The notes under the pieces were generated by a model, which was not told where the DNA came from, searched no databases, and saw only the letters and a list, made by a program, of their open reading frames with translations. Made by a program: the position numbers and the translations under genes. From the NCBI GenBank assembly GCA_037389465.1, contig JAZARR010000154.1:3968001-4032000 (forward strand): DNA of 64,000 nucleotides. The letters run 5' to 3'. Below are positions 11,201 to 23,296 of this stretch, piece by piece (position 1 is the stretch's first letter; each line of letters opens with the position of its first letter). Origin of the DNA: Baylisascaris procyonis. Lineage: Eukaryota > Nematoda > Chromadorea > Rhabditida > Ascarididae.

Positions 11201-14200
11201 CTAGCCTCACAACACATGCTGGACACTTGCTTAATCTGCCTACATGCCCTTGACCTTCTTTGAGTTATTTAGCATGGCTCGTTATTTCCGCTTGATCTAC
11301 AGCCGACTGATCTGAGAATTACACCTCATTTAGTGCACTTCGGGATTGTTTGTGCAGAAATTGTAAGAAGTATAAAAACAGTAGAGAGTAAGGATGGTCG
11401 ACGATGGATGAAAAATGATTTTGTTGTTGATTATGATAAAATCGATATGGATCAAGGGTATATATTGAATGGGATGCTTGTGAAATTTCAAAAATATTTC
11501 CAATATAAATGAGCTACTTCATTTTTTGTAACATATAATAATGTGGTTGGCTCTACGATTTCACTGCTCTATTTTTATATCTGTTTCAAAAAAAAAAATG
11601 TTAGCTAACCGTCCTATATTGTTCCAGCTATTATATGACCAGTGAGAATATGAATTCATCAATAATCTTTGAGGTTCGAAACGTTTTTTGATCAGTCGTG
11701 CCCTCAGTATCTACGAGATATGATTAGAAGAAAGGATTAAGCAGGATTAGCAGAAATGATCCGATTCCTCATATCTTTTATTTCATGTTTTTTTTTAAAG
11801 TTTTGTCATTCTATTTTATTACTCAATTGTTATTTTAAACTTTTTTTTTTAAATGCAACGAATAAGTATAAAAAATATGATGCAATTAGTTTAGCTAATC
11901 CAAACAGACTCGTTTAAGGTCGATGTCGATACATCGAACATATTGTTCGTAGCATCTGGTGCATTCAACAATCTCGATAAGATTATAGCTCGTCGTCTTC
12001 ATCGAAAAATTGTTGGATTTGGAGCCGATATCAATACTGAACATACGGAACACTTACAAAATAAGGTACTATGCCAAATATTTACTCTGAGCCTTTGTGT
12101 TAAGCATTATACGATCATATTCGGTTCTACTTTTACGAGCAAATAATTCGCCAAAATAACATCTATATGAAAGTTATTGAAGTCAATCAGAGAGATTATT
12201 TTTTGAACTAGACTGTTCACTCACAGAGTTGTGATTTTCGAATATATACCATTTTGTGGCATATTCCCATCAACTGGGCAAGGTTACTGACTAAGTGCCC
12301 AAGTCTTACCTCCCCTTCCCGCCTATCCCTCTCATTCCTCTCATCCCCATCGGCTTTCCCTTTGCTCAAATTATTGTGGTTTCAGTTGATTAGCATTTGG
12401 GATGGGAAATGCGGAAATGAAATGAGACCCATACCATGAGCTGGTACGCTTCGGCGGCATCAAACGTTCCTTTTTCGTTGCATACAAAAAATAAAATTTC
12501 CATATTCATGTCTGAGGAAAATGAATGAATTAAGTAAAAGAAAAAACTTCTTATATTATTTTATTTACTCGCTTAGATATCTTTATAACAACTTAGGGAT
12601 ATCAAATCCATTTATACGTCTTTATCCAATATAGTAGCATTGCGGATTATCATATTAATTCATCATTAGCTTATATTCTACTCAAATTTTTTTAAAATTT
12701 ATATTAATTAAATCAATTTTTTCCGATTACGCAACAAAAAATTAATTTCAAACAAATCCCCCTTACATAGGAGTTTTGAAATTTTTACAAATATCGATCG
12801 ATGCATTGAACTATAATAAGATCGCATATTTATAGGATGAAAAGAGAGTGAGTAAATGTCGCGATCAATTACTCGCGCAAACCGATCAAACGGATTTGAT
12901 TAGGTAATTAAAATTTCCCATACTATTCCTACGGTTTACCCATGGGAAACAAAGTTCCCCTTCTAAGAATGAATAAAAAACGTTATGAAAAAATACGAAG
13001 AAAAATATATTATTTTATATATCGTTTATAACTATTCAATTTGAGTTTATATCTAACTTGAGTTTCAATGTATTGGCAAAAGATTTCACTGAATGGTTGG
13101 AAGAGGCATTACTTTCAGAAGTTAATGTTGAGTTGTTGAATCTATACTTGCATACATTCGTTCCTTTGCGACGCTCATTTATTAGAATTAAACCCTTCAT
13201 TACATTTAAAAAAATGGTGTTGATTCGATTTCAGATTCAAAATGAGTCATATGGATTGAGTGTTTTGAGGTCCTCTGATTTATCCCACCCTAATCCTCTT
13301 TTAATCCCCTCTAAACCAAAAGTCATTGCAGTGGGTGTCTATTTCAGTTTTGGTATGGTACCGGAATTAATTGGTCGTTTCCCGGTGTATGTTCCATTTC
13401 ATGGTCTCGACGAAGAGCTACTCGTACGTATAATGCAAGAGCCAAGAAATTCGATTATTTCACAAGCAAAACAGCAATTCCTATTGGATAAAGTACACCT
13501 ACAATTCACCGATGGTGCACTCAAAGAAATCGCGCGCATTGCTGTGCAAAAGAAAACTGGAGCTCGTGCTCTACGGTAATGGATTTCCACATTTATGCTT
13601 GGTTATGGTTTAATGTAGATCACATCGATAAGGATGATCTACAGGTTTACCGTATATAGCTGTCGGCAAGAAGAGTTGTTTATTTGCTCATTGATATGCG
13701 AGTCAATGCACAGAGTAACGGTATTGCGATAGTTGGATTAGGGTGTTTTCATGCAATCGATGTTTGTATGAACGATTTCGTATTCATGACCCCCCTCGAA
13801 GACGTTTCATTTCATAGCGCCATACTATGAATTGAACGGTCTTCAGCTCAGTCAGAGCCCTAGTATGAACGTAGTACGATCCAGTCTGTAAGAGAAGGAT
13901 AGTTCCTAGCGACCGGCACTAATAAATCAAGGCAGATACTGATCGAAGCAGCAAATTTTCTAATCCGCTAAGCTGGATTTTGTAAATGCGGCAAACTTTT
14001 TGCAATAGATTTTTATGGCCATTATTCTTTGAGCCAGAATTTTGTTCCATTTGGATCCAAAATGTTGATCTTAACATAAAAGTGCGTTTTAGTTAACATT
14101 CAATATTCATTTCATCTCGATATATGTTCAAATTGAACGTGAAGCTCCCTTCTCTAATCCCTTCTCCTCTCATCTACCCAAAGTAATTGCCCAACCGTGT

Positions 14201-14500
14201 ACATCATTATCTACCCTTACGTCTTGTTGAGAATATTTTCTAAAGGTGGAAAGTTGCAGTGCGATCGTTGAAAATGTCCTTCTGGATGCGAAATATGAGG
14301 TGCCAGGAACCGGCGTCGACGCAGTGATCATCGATGAGAATGTCGTGAAAGGGAAAACATCCTATGTGGGCATCAAAAGACACACCTCCCCTGTGCTCAA
14401 CCCAAACAAATCACTCATCATTCCAGCTCCATCATCTTGCAGAGGACAACACTCCGAAATAAAACATACCCCGTCGAAAATTATTAAAAGCTCATCTTAA
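8209..14500 (+). CDS. Mitochondrial ClpX-type AAA+ unfoldase (N-terminal exons not found)
   Basis: ClpX-family ATPase, which unfolds substrates and feeds them to ClpP in the mitochondrial matrix. Exons: 8209-8427, candidate 9130-9222, 9671-9835, 10461-10511, 10699-10863, 11919-12065, 12836-12903, 13348-13575, 14260-14500 (TAA). The joins agree in phase and give about 458 aa without the N-terminus. Visible motifs are PKEI..YVIGQ-like ([17 protein letters not shown]), Walker A GPSGVGKT, pore loop AGYVGDD, Walker [27 protein letters not shown], sensor 1 [11 protein letters not shown], a VGF ClpP-docking loop (IGF in E. coli), PELIGRFP, and sensor-2 KTGARALR. The second exon is uncertain: the strong TTTGCAG acceptor ending at 9140 is out of phase, and a weaker site at 9129 is in phase. 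The segment between the Walker B region and the VDVDT motif is short and lacks the RKH pore-loop sequence. A poly(A) signal is at 14512. Confidence 0.9.
9581..9596. repeat. G16 tract
   Basis: Sixteen consecutive G in the ClpX intron just before the Walker A exon; part of a window-wide set of G/C mononucleotide tracts. Confidence 0.9.
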
Positions 14501-14511
14501 TGTATCTTGGA

Positions 14512-14517
14512 AATAAA
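14512..14517 (+). terminator. Poly(A) signal AATAAA of ClpX
   Basis: AATAAA begins 12 bases after the ClpX stop codon, a close but usual nematode spacing. Confidence 0.6.
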
Positions 14518-14518
14518 T

Positions 14519-14995
14519 TCAACAAAGCCCTTTATAACATTGTCTATAGAACATCTGAACTGGATCGTCTCGCGCGGAGCTGTAAAATTTCAAAGAGTGG
14601 ATCCTTACATCGGAGTCCTTTTGGGATTGTAAGGTTGTCGGTGTTATGAAACCGACCGCGAATACAAATAAATAGATGAGAGTAGAATTTTTACCTCCAT
14701 GACGACGTATATACCTTGGACGCTCTGGACGGCGGTCGAATGCTTCTTTCGAAGTAACACATGGGGAGCAAGCGAGATCTTTTCGTGAGGTCTCCTCGCG
14801 AACACACGGGAGGCCATGTAGATCCTCCATAGGAAGCATTCATGCCTCGCCCAGCGGCGAGGTGGGTCTGCAGTGGGAACAAAAAACACATCGCCTCGAG
14901 TTGACAACTCCCCAAGGAACGGAGGTCGCTTTGCCCTTAGATGCTTGCCGTTGTGAAAACAAGGTAGAGTTCGCCGCATAGGTTGGTAGCTGCTG
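14519..14995 (-). other. GC-richer island with overlapping minus-strand open frames
   Basis: Three overlapping minus-strand frames (14519-14839, 14644-14979, 14691-14915) are open in a stretch with more G+C than its surroundings. A donor-like GGAG|GTAAAA is near 14693 and an acceptor-like CACTGCAG near 14872. Each translation is rich in Arg and Pro, and I recognise none. It could be an exon of a small minus-strand gene facing the ClpX 3' end, but all three frames being open also fits chance in GC-rich DNA. Confidence 0.25.
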
Positions 14996-17267
14996 AGGTT
15001 TGGTGAGGCTTTTATGTATTAGGAGTGACGAATTGCGTGATTGGGAATGAAAGCAGTGATAAAAAAGGCGAACTGTAAAATTTACCCACTTCGTCGGGGT
15101 AAATTTTGCACTTAATTACCTCTCGCAATTCTCTGATGGTGCCCGGGGATGAAGCATAATATATAATTTTGCAATCCACCTTCTATAAGCTATCAAGAAA
15201 GAATAAAACTTGCAGAATAATGCTCTTCGATTTTAGTTGATCCCATCGATTTTAATATTATTCAACGGTCGACTCAATTTTATGTGATCTAGTCGATGCA
15301 AAATGAGAAGTCTCTATAACCGATATGAAATATATGCAAATCTTCGATCACCTTTAAATGCGTAACATTTCTTTCGCAGCTGATAGACCAATATTATTTG
15401 GGAAATACAAAGGATGTTAGTCTATAGTTTGTATTATATGTATCGAATCTCATTACTTCATGATTGCATATTATATGGCGCATATTATATGCAAATTACA
15501 CGCATCATTAAATGGTTATAGAATCGAGATTAATCGACGGGCAATATAAACATTTGAGTATAGGCAATATATGGCTAATAATGAGCCTTGCAAATAAAAA
15601 AAAAGCACCTAATAACACGTAATGAACATAACACCCAAATGAATTATGATTCACAATACAAAAGAAAAAATTAATCCTATATTTTGGTGACGTTTCCTTC
15701 ATCAAATCTCTTCATTGACTCCAACTAGGCTCTTGTGGAGCAACTAAATCTCATTCCCTGAGGTAATGCTATAAGCACGGCAATCTTTTCGTATCATACT
15801 TTTTTTCCCAATTAAGGCATTAACGTAAGCATTGCTCACTCTTCGGTAAATTCTAATGTGAGGTGCCGAGTAATGTTGAATTCGGCAAGGCATTGTTTTT
15901 CATTTATAACTATACCAGGATATTTCTATAATTCGAACCCAAGGCGCCATTCCCCGCTGAGAAGGGAACGACTTTGCACTCTATTAGTTCCAGCGAAATG
16001 AGAATCCCGCCCCTTCCCAGGTGGGAGACGAAGATTAAAAAAGAGAAGGAAATTGCCTCTCGCCTTCGGATATAAGAATGCAATTTTCTCCTCGTTAATC
16101 CCCCAAGGAGGCAGATAAAATCCGCCACAGGCATATCTCAATCTATTATGATCGTTGATTAGGAGATCATATAACATGAAAGAGGTTCACACCAGGTGAT
16201 CGGCATCTTTGCAACTCTCTTCTCTTTCAAATACAGAAAGACAATTAGAACATAATAAATAAAGCAAAGCCAACAAAAAAAATGTGAAAACGAAAAAAAA
16301 ATAGAATAAAAACTTAAAAAGATTCTCCATCTATTTCTAAGTACCAAAAATCGACTACCAAAATAAGAAATCATTGTATAAACTACATATTCCCAAGAGT
16401 ATCAGCCAGGTCAATATAACCTTTCCATCCCCATAAGGTACAAGGATGATTACAATTCTTTGATTAATCGAAATGTAGGCTAGAAACGCTGAGAGAAATT
16501 TGGAACAAAAAGAATGGAAAATTAGGGTTAACATTCAAAAAAATAAAAAAAAGAAAACAATTACTGATAAAGTCTTCAATATAACGAACAAATGAATAAT
16601 GCAACTTATCAGCCAGCTTATCAGTGCGTACAAATTTACACTCAACCCGAGAAGCATGACGAATCGAAATCGACGCTTAAAAAGGCATAAAAAATTCAAC
16701 AGAATCAAATCGTATCACCTTTCAAGTAAGCAATTCTTGAAAGATCTCTTTTAATTAGCGCCATTCAACGATTCAGAAATAAAAAATAATGTGGGAAATC
16801 GCGAAATCAATACAATTTAATTTTAATGCTTTGTTGTCATTATTATGTCCTTTTTCCCTCACTATGCCCAAACTCCTACCTTTTTCTACTTTCCAGGTAT
16901 CTTTTTTCCCGAATATTTTTGCATCAAAAATTCTCACGAAAACCACTATAGTTATATAATATGGCTTTATCTTCTGAAAAACATAAATCCCACCATATAA
17001 AAGCTCCTTTTTTCTGACTTATTATTAATTTCCCTTTCGAATATCTGAGTACTCCATGAAACCAAACAGCTATCAGGAAATCTTTAAATATTTCATTCAA
17101 TTTTGCCCAGATGTTGCCTTTATTTTCTTTAATATATTCCCAAGGAAGTTATGTAGAGAAATAGAGAAGCGCTGAACAAGAAAAGAAATATGGAACTGAG
17201 ATAAGAACGATAAGAGATGATAACCTCGAGAATAAAATATCTGCATCGAGAAGCGCATCACTGCTTA

Positions 17268-17585
<318 letters not shown>

Positions 17586-18557
17586 TCATGTTTAGTCACA
17601 TAGGTAGGGATCCAATAAAATTTCAAGAATTTTTGTAAGCTGTATATCATCTATTTTGTTTATTATGGATTATCTTTCCCAGGAATGGGGAGGGGGATGG
17701 AAGAGTGATAAGAAGGCGAAAGATCTCTAGGCAATTAAATGTGGGGAAAAATGGGCGTGGACGCTGAGGAGGTAAGGTCTTTTTGATCTTCTCACCACCT
17801 TGAAGATATTTTCGCAAGCACATCACATCTGAAATTTATAGAATCCGAACAAGTAAGAGAAGCTTATTCGCGAAATAAACGAAGGTTCAAAATTGGGCAG
17901 GGCAAATTCTGTGCAAACTGCTTCAAAATTATGTATGCTGCCTGTACTAACTAAAGACTAAAGAAATCAAGGAGACAGTATCAAAAATCGACCGGTCGCA
18001 TAAATTAATCGAATGCAAAATGTCTATTAGCTGAGAAAAACCCATATAATGATGACACTTAAAAAAAGATGGTGGAAAAATTCACTACTAAATGAATATT
18101 CCTAGCATAAATTTTGTATGCATTTATATATTTTTTGTTGAAAGGAAGGATGTGCGCTGATACATGACATATGTGAATCATGCAACAGTAGAAGATATAG
18201 ATTAAATTACGAATCAAGTATTTTTACCTGATTTTTCTACACATTAGCATAGACTCATTCATGTTAGCCTCACTTCATCCAAAACCAAAACATAACTCAT
18301 CAAAAAAATTTCTTTCCAATTCCTATACCGTTAATAAAGAAACATTAACCTCAATTGGTTTTCTTGAGATGAGCGCAGTTTCAGCGGAACGAATATGCAA
18401 ATTTTGATCGATACAGCTTAACAAGTTGACACTGAACGGAACACAACTCTCCTTGACACGTGATGAGCGATTGAGACGTGATATAGTCCAATCATTGCAT
18501 TCATCAACCTCCTAAACTATTTAATTAACCATTGATTTTTTATCGTCTTAGCAAGTA

Positions 18558-18627
18558 TTTACCTGTCCCATTTAATTGTGGGATAGGTAATATTTACCTG
18601 CCCAACTTAATTAGTGGGACAGGTAAA
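18558..18627. repeat. Two adjacent hairpins with shared arms
   Basis: Hairpin 1 (18558-18590) pairs TTTACCTGTCCCA with TGGGATAGGTAA, with one mismatch. Hairpin 2 (18593-18627) pairs TTTACCTGCCCA with TGGGACAGGTAAA. The outermost arms, 18558-18570 and 18615-18627, form an exact 13-bp inverted repeat, so the block can fold as two small hairpins or one large one. Confidence 0.75.
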
Positions 18628-18768
18628 AGAAGCGAAAGAATTCATCATAGTGAAAGAAAATCAAATTTACTTTCGGAACTAGTGAAGAAATTCCAGAAAA
18701 AAAGAATGCTGGGAAGAAATCGCAAGGTTATGGGTATTTCAAATGAACTCCCCCTTCTCCTCCCTCCT

Positions 18769-18788
18769 CCCCCCCCCCCCCCCCCCCC
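18769..18788. repeat. C20 tract
   Basis: Twenty consecutive C, the longest mononucleotide C or G tract in the window, immediately followed by A6. Confidence 0.9.
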
Positions 18789-19551
18789 AAAAAAACACTA
18801 AAGAATATCTCTCATCACAGATGTGACGATCAAAGCCATTTGATATCCATATATATCCGAGACTATCCGAGAAAAATCTCTACTGCATTTTCCGAATGAA
18901 TCGTCGAATAAAACTATTTGAATTTTTTAAATGCATTGTAGGATTTGATGCTAAGAATTGTGATAAAATCTTAGGAAGTGAACTTTTATAAGTTACTCTT
19001 CTTAAAAAAAGGTTAAAAAATAATGAAGTTTAGTATGACATCAGGTTATTTCCATATAAAATTAATCCTTTTCGACAATTCTGAGCCTTCAATCGTTAAT
19101 AACAATCTTGATTCGTCAATTGTGCGCATTAATTCTGATTCTTTATCCGCGAAATCCTAGAGCCGGAAGAAACGCACGATAAAGTCCCATATTAGAAGTT
19201 AAATATGCTGATACTTGGGCAACATATATACAATTGTGAAACGAATATATTTTTATCATTCAACTTAAATCTCGAGGAGTTTTTCGCCTCGAATCTCAAC
19301 AAACTCTCAGACAATCCAACAAACTGCATCAAGCGTCAAACGTCAAGTATTGGCATCTTGTTACAGCGACCTAATAAGAGTGTTTCCTGCTCATTCCTCT
19401 CTTTCGTGAAGCCGCAACGAAACTATCTTTTATCCTCATCTCCATAGAGGACATGAATTTTCAAGTATGTGGGAGAGAGAGGGAGAAAACAATGGGTCAC
19501 TAAATTTGAAAAAACATATAAAGACGAAAAATGAAGTAAAGATGCACATAC

Positions 19552-20168
19552 CTGAAGTGAATAATCATCTAAAGTACGCGTAATCAGAACATAGCATGCT
19601 GGGATGAAACCTTTGGAATGCGCTGTATAAGCATGCCACCAATTACTATCTGAACGATCGATCACGATCACCGTTTTTCCACGATGAAGACATAATTCGG
19701 TCTCTTCTTGTGCTTCGAAATCGTACATTGCCTTAAAGATTGCTAACAATATTATACCCATTCAATCATGTTTAGATCAAAATTCTATCTACACGGATAA
19801 TTCGCTTAGACAATCTTCATTTCCTGTCTATTTAGGCGCGTTTTTTTGCAAATTTTTGTAGAAACCGTGTTGTGATGACGTCATCTTTATTCGTATGCCT
19901 ATATAAGTCAACTAAAGCCAAGACTGAACAGCGCCATAAAGCAGCAAGATATTTCAGCTTCGCAAAATGCTAATAAGATAAAAGGAGAATACCTATGCGA
20001 TATCAACTGACTGGTTTTGAAAATCGATGAATCGATAAATATACGATTAAATCAATCCATTAAATCATTCCTCAATATACAAATAGACGTGAAACGCTCA
20101 CTATATTTCTTAATATAAACGCCGCAATACGTATTCAATGCATACACAATAATCTTAGCCTTTATCAT

Positions 20169-20207
<39 letters not shown>

Positions 20208-22252
20208 TCTATTTATTTTAATGAACACAGCATTCATTATGAATACGTGTCTCGCATAAAACAGGAAAGAAAACACTTACAACAGCGATCACAATTGTTT
20301 TTTGATTTTCTTTCGGTTCGATTGGTGCTAAATAAACACGACCATTGCGTGAAATTGAAGCACGTTGATAATGATCCACAAGAAGATTTAAACTCGAAAA
20401 TTTCAACTGCCAAATCGAATATTTCCCTTCAAATATTTTATCGATCTCAAATATTATTTCAAACGAATATAGCGATCACTTCAAATAATACTGAAAATGA
20501 AATTCATAAAACTTTGAAAAATAGCTCTGCATTCATCTAAAAAATATACGACAATATCGGTTTATATTTGTTGACAATGATTTCAGATATAGATATACCG
20601 GGTGAATGAAAAAAAAATGTAGCTCCGTTTGGAGCGCAATTTGGAGCATTAATTTCGAAAAACCACCTATCGAACATAATTCTTGGCTCTTCGATATATA
20701 AGCAAATGAGGAACTACGAATGGCGATTTCGCCCGTTGAGGATTTGACAGGAAGCGGAAATATTCGAATCAATCATCGATCGCCATCAATAGTCGGATAT
20801 ATCGATGAGGCAAAAGATTCCAATCTCATTCATTCAAGACAGTATGTAAAAGAGAGAAAACAAATGGATAATTGAAATTTTTAAATTTTTTTAAATGGAA
20901 GCTTATAGTCACGCATTTTTGGATATGCCCCATAGTTGTTTAGGTTCTAGCAATTATGCAAAAATATCAGTGAACTCATGAGATATTTATTTTAATAGTT
21001 AAAATCGAACTCCTAAGTGGAACTCCACAGAGCGCATTAATGAAGTAAAAATAAATAAAGAACGTTTGATTTAGTTTTAGTTATCGAAAATTGTGTAGGA
21101 TTCAATTCAACGGGATATCGGAAAGAGATAATGAGGGGGGTCAATATGAGACCTTAAAAATGCGTAACGAATTGCAGATTGCAATTGAGAGATCGATACG
21201 ATTCAAACGGATACACGAATCAACCATAATTTTGCAAATGATGCCCATAACTGGACGGAAAATATAGCTCAGCATTAGTTCACTATAAGAAATTAAAATA
21301 TAAACTCTATTACATAATAGATTTATATGCTTCTTATTGGAGAATGGCGCCATCTCTTTTTACTCTCCGCTTTGCATTTTTTTTTTTGGCGTCGAATATT
21401 TCAATACAACAAAACGATACTGCCTATTCAACAGCTTTCAGAGTGCTCAAAATCCAATAATTTCGAGAAAATTCATTCAAAATAATATGCAAAATATGAT
21501 ACTTTTTCAGTAATTTTTGCTAAAAAAAAACTTAATTCACTCAACCCATAGGCGAAACGTATCATAGATAAGAAGCGAACCTACCCAAATGATCTTTACG
21601 GATTTGATAATGCTCGACGGCGTTATTATGTCTCATTGAAAGACTAAATTCACCGGGATGCGATTCGGAACAACGAACAAGGAATGCGCCTTCATTCTTT
21701 GCACATTCACTCAAAATCCATTCCGCGTCTATACGCTTTAAATTACCGAAATACCACCAATTCGGCTTTATCCTAAAATTGCATAAGGCAAAAGTAAGTA
21801 TATATCCAGAATATCCTTCATATATCAGAATCTAGTCACAATTGTCGGCGGGGATTAACACTGCGATGATCGGATAGCTTAACTTAATTTCGACAGCTGC
21901 CACCATTTAACCTCCAACAGAATAGAAGATCTGCGGATCCTTCTATATTTACCTGCGGATCCTTCTATATTTACCTGCGGATCCTTCTATATTCCTCTCG
22001 AAACTCATAAGATTCACCACGTGCTGCTCAGTATTGTTTGAGTTGATGGAGATCCACAAGTCATGCCTTCCAATAAAACCAAGAAAATAACCTGATATGA
22101 TCCACTGGGATAAATCCTAATTTGCGATCGGTTTCTGCTTTCACCCAGCCACCGCTATCCGCGAAAGTGAGCACAGTGAGCTCATCGCCTTGACGTAGGT
22201 CAATTCCCTCGGCATCATCCGCCGTGTAGTCTGCGATAGCCACCGCTTCCAT
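19552..22252 (-). CDS. GRB2/SEM-5-type adaptor, SH3-SH2-SH3
   Basis: GRB2/DRK/SEM-5 adaptors link phosphotyrosine receptors to SOS/Ras at the membrane. Minus-strand exons: 22252-22092, 21772-21585, 20426-20281, 19731-19552. All joins agree in phase and give 225 residues before the last junction; GRB2 is 217 and SEM-5 228 aa. Residues 1-54 form the N-terminal SH3 (start MEAVAIADY, GFIPVDHI). About 58-155 is the SH2 domain with PNWWYFG, the phosphate-binding FLVR arginine, PGEFSLS and KYSIWQLKF; its Trp is the one that gives GRB2 its YxN preference. About 166-220 is the C-terminal SH3 (AMYDFEAQ, NWWHAY, GFIPACYV). A strong donor (CAG|GTATGT) follows 19552, so the protein ends either in an unlocated short exon or, if the intron is retained, after 42 more residues at 19423. 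The domain order is diagnostic, while the SH3 sequences are divergent. Confidence 0.9.
20167..20219. repeat. (ATTT)n microsatellite
   Basis: About 13 ATTT units with one C interruption, in the intron after the third GRB2-like exon. Confidence 0.85.
21931..21996. repeat. 22-bp tandem repeat, three copies
   Basis: Three copies of 'ctgcggatccttctatattt' plus 'ac' follow one another in the first intron of the GRB2-like gene. The last copy diverges only at its end. Confidence 0.85.
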
Positions 22253-22258
22253 GCAAAA

Positions 22259-22272
22259 CCTGCAGAAAATCT
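22259..22272 (-). promoter_or_regulatory. Splice acceptor 7 nt upstream of the GRB2-like start
   Basis: On the minus strand the sequence reads GATTTTCTGCAG|GTTTTGC directly before ATG. A 3' splice site this close to the start codon is typical of spliced-leader trans-splicing in nematodes. It could also be the end of an ordinary intron in the 5' UTR. Confidence 0.5.
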
Positions 22273-23181
22273 CTGATTTAACTGCATTTTCCCATCCATT
22301 GAACGGATCGTTTCAACCGCTACGTGCAGAACCTTCCAACCTTTTATGTCTCTATGAATTCAACGGATGTCACAATCATTTATTACTTTCAGCAATGGCA
22401 ATCTATTCATAAAATGAATTAGATCTAAGTATGTTATCAGAAGCAATTCAATGAAACTTTTCTTCCCGATTTTTCATTGCAGATCCTCTTCCTTGTTCGG
22501 GTCGTTTCCCGACCGGGACGCCCACTGCACTTTGGTTGGATTTTTTGCTTTACACACTCATATCACTTCCTTACTAGAATTTTCCGATACGTGGTTGCAG
22601 ATCTTGCCAGGCGGAGTCCGCCCTATCTGCGCCACCGCAGACTCGGCAGTCCGCCCAGTGCGAATCGACGATTTTCGATTGGTGCGCTGCGAGATTCTGG
22701 ACTACAGTGGCGTCCTATTCTTGGGTCCATTTTTGAAAGAAAGAAGCCAAGAGGTCTAACTTTGGCTTAGACGGTTCCCTTCAAGAAACATTTTCACTGA
22801 GTAGAGATTCTAAATAAAAATCTCAGGCTTATTTTCTTGTTTTTAGCTTTGCACAGCCACTGTCTTCACATGTCGTCGAAATGAGTGGCCTTCAAGCTAG
22901 GCTTTAATAGACTAGAGACTGTAGCCTATCGGAAGCAGCATGACAATTTTATGAAGTGACTCAGGGAACTACAGCAGTCCCAGATACGGATGGTGTGAAC
23001 TAGTGTGATGGTGGTCCTACAGTGTTGAAAGCAGATTAATATACCCGGGAAATAGTTGCCGATTCGAACTGCATTCATTTGTCGGAAACGCCATGTGCAC
23101 AACTAACGACGTTGGAAGAGTGGTGGGGAAAGTCGGATAAGAGAGCTCACGATTGCATAGGAAAGAAGCGCTGCATAAAGA

Positions 23182-23296
23182 CTCTCTAAAGGCTCCTAGC
23201 GTTGCTCTCTAAAGGCTCCTAACGTTGCTCTCTAAAGGCTCCTAGCGTTGCTCTCTAAAAGCTCCTAGCGTTGCTCTCTAAAGGCTCGTAGCGTTG
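23182..23296. repeat. 23-bp tandem repeat, five copies
   Basis: Five copies of 'ctctctaaaggctcctagcg' plus 'ttg' differ from one another at only one position each (A/G or G/C substitutions). Confidence 0.9.
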
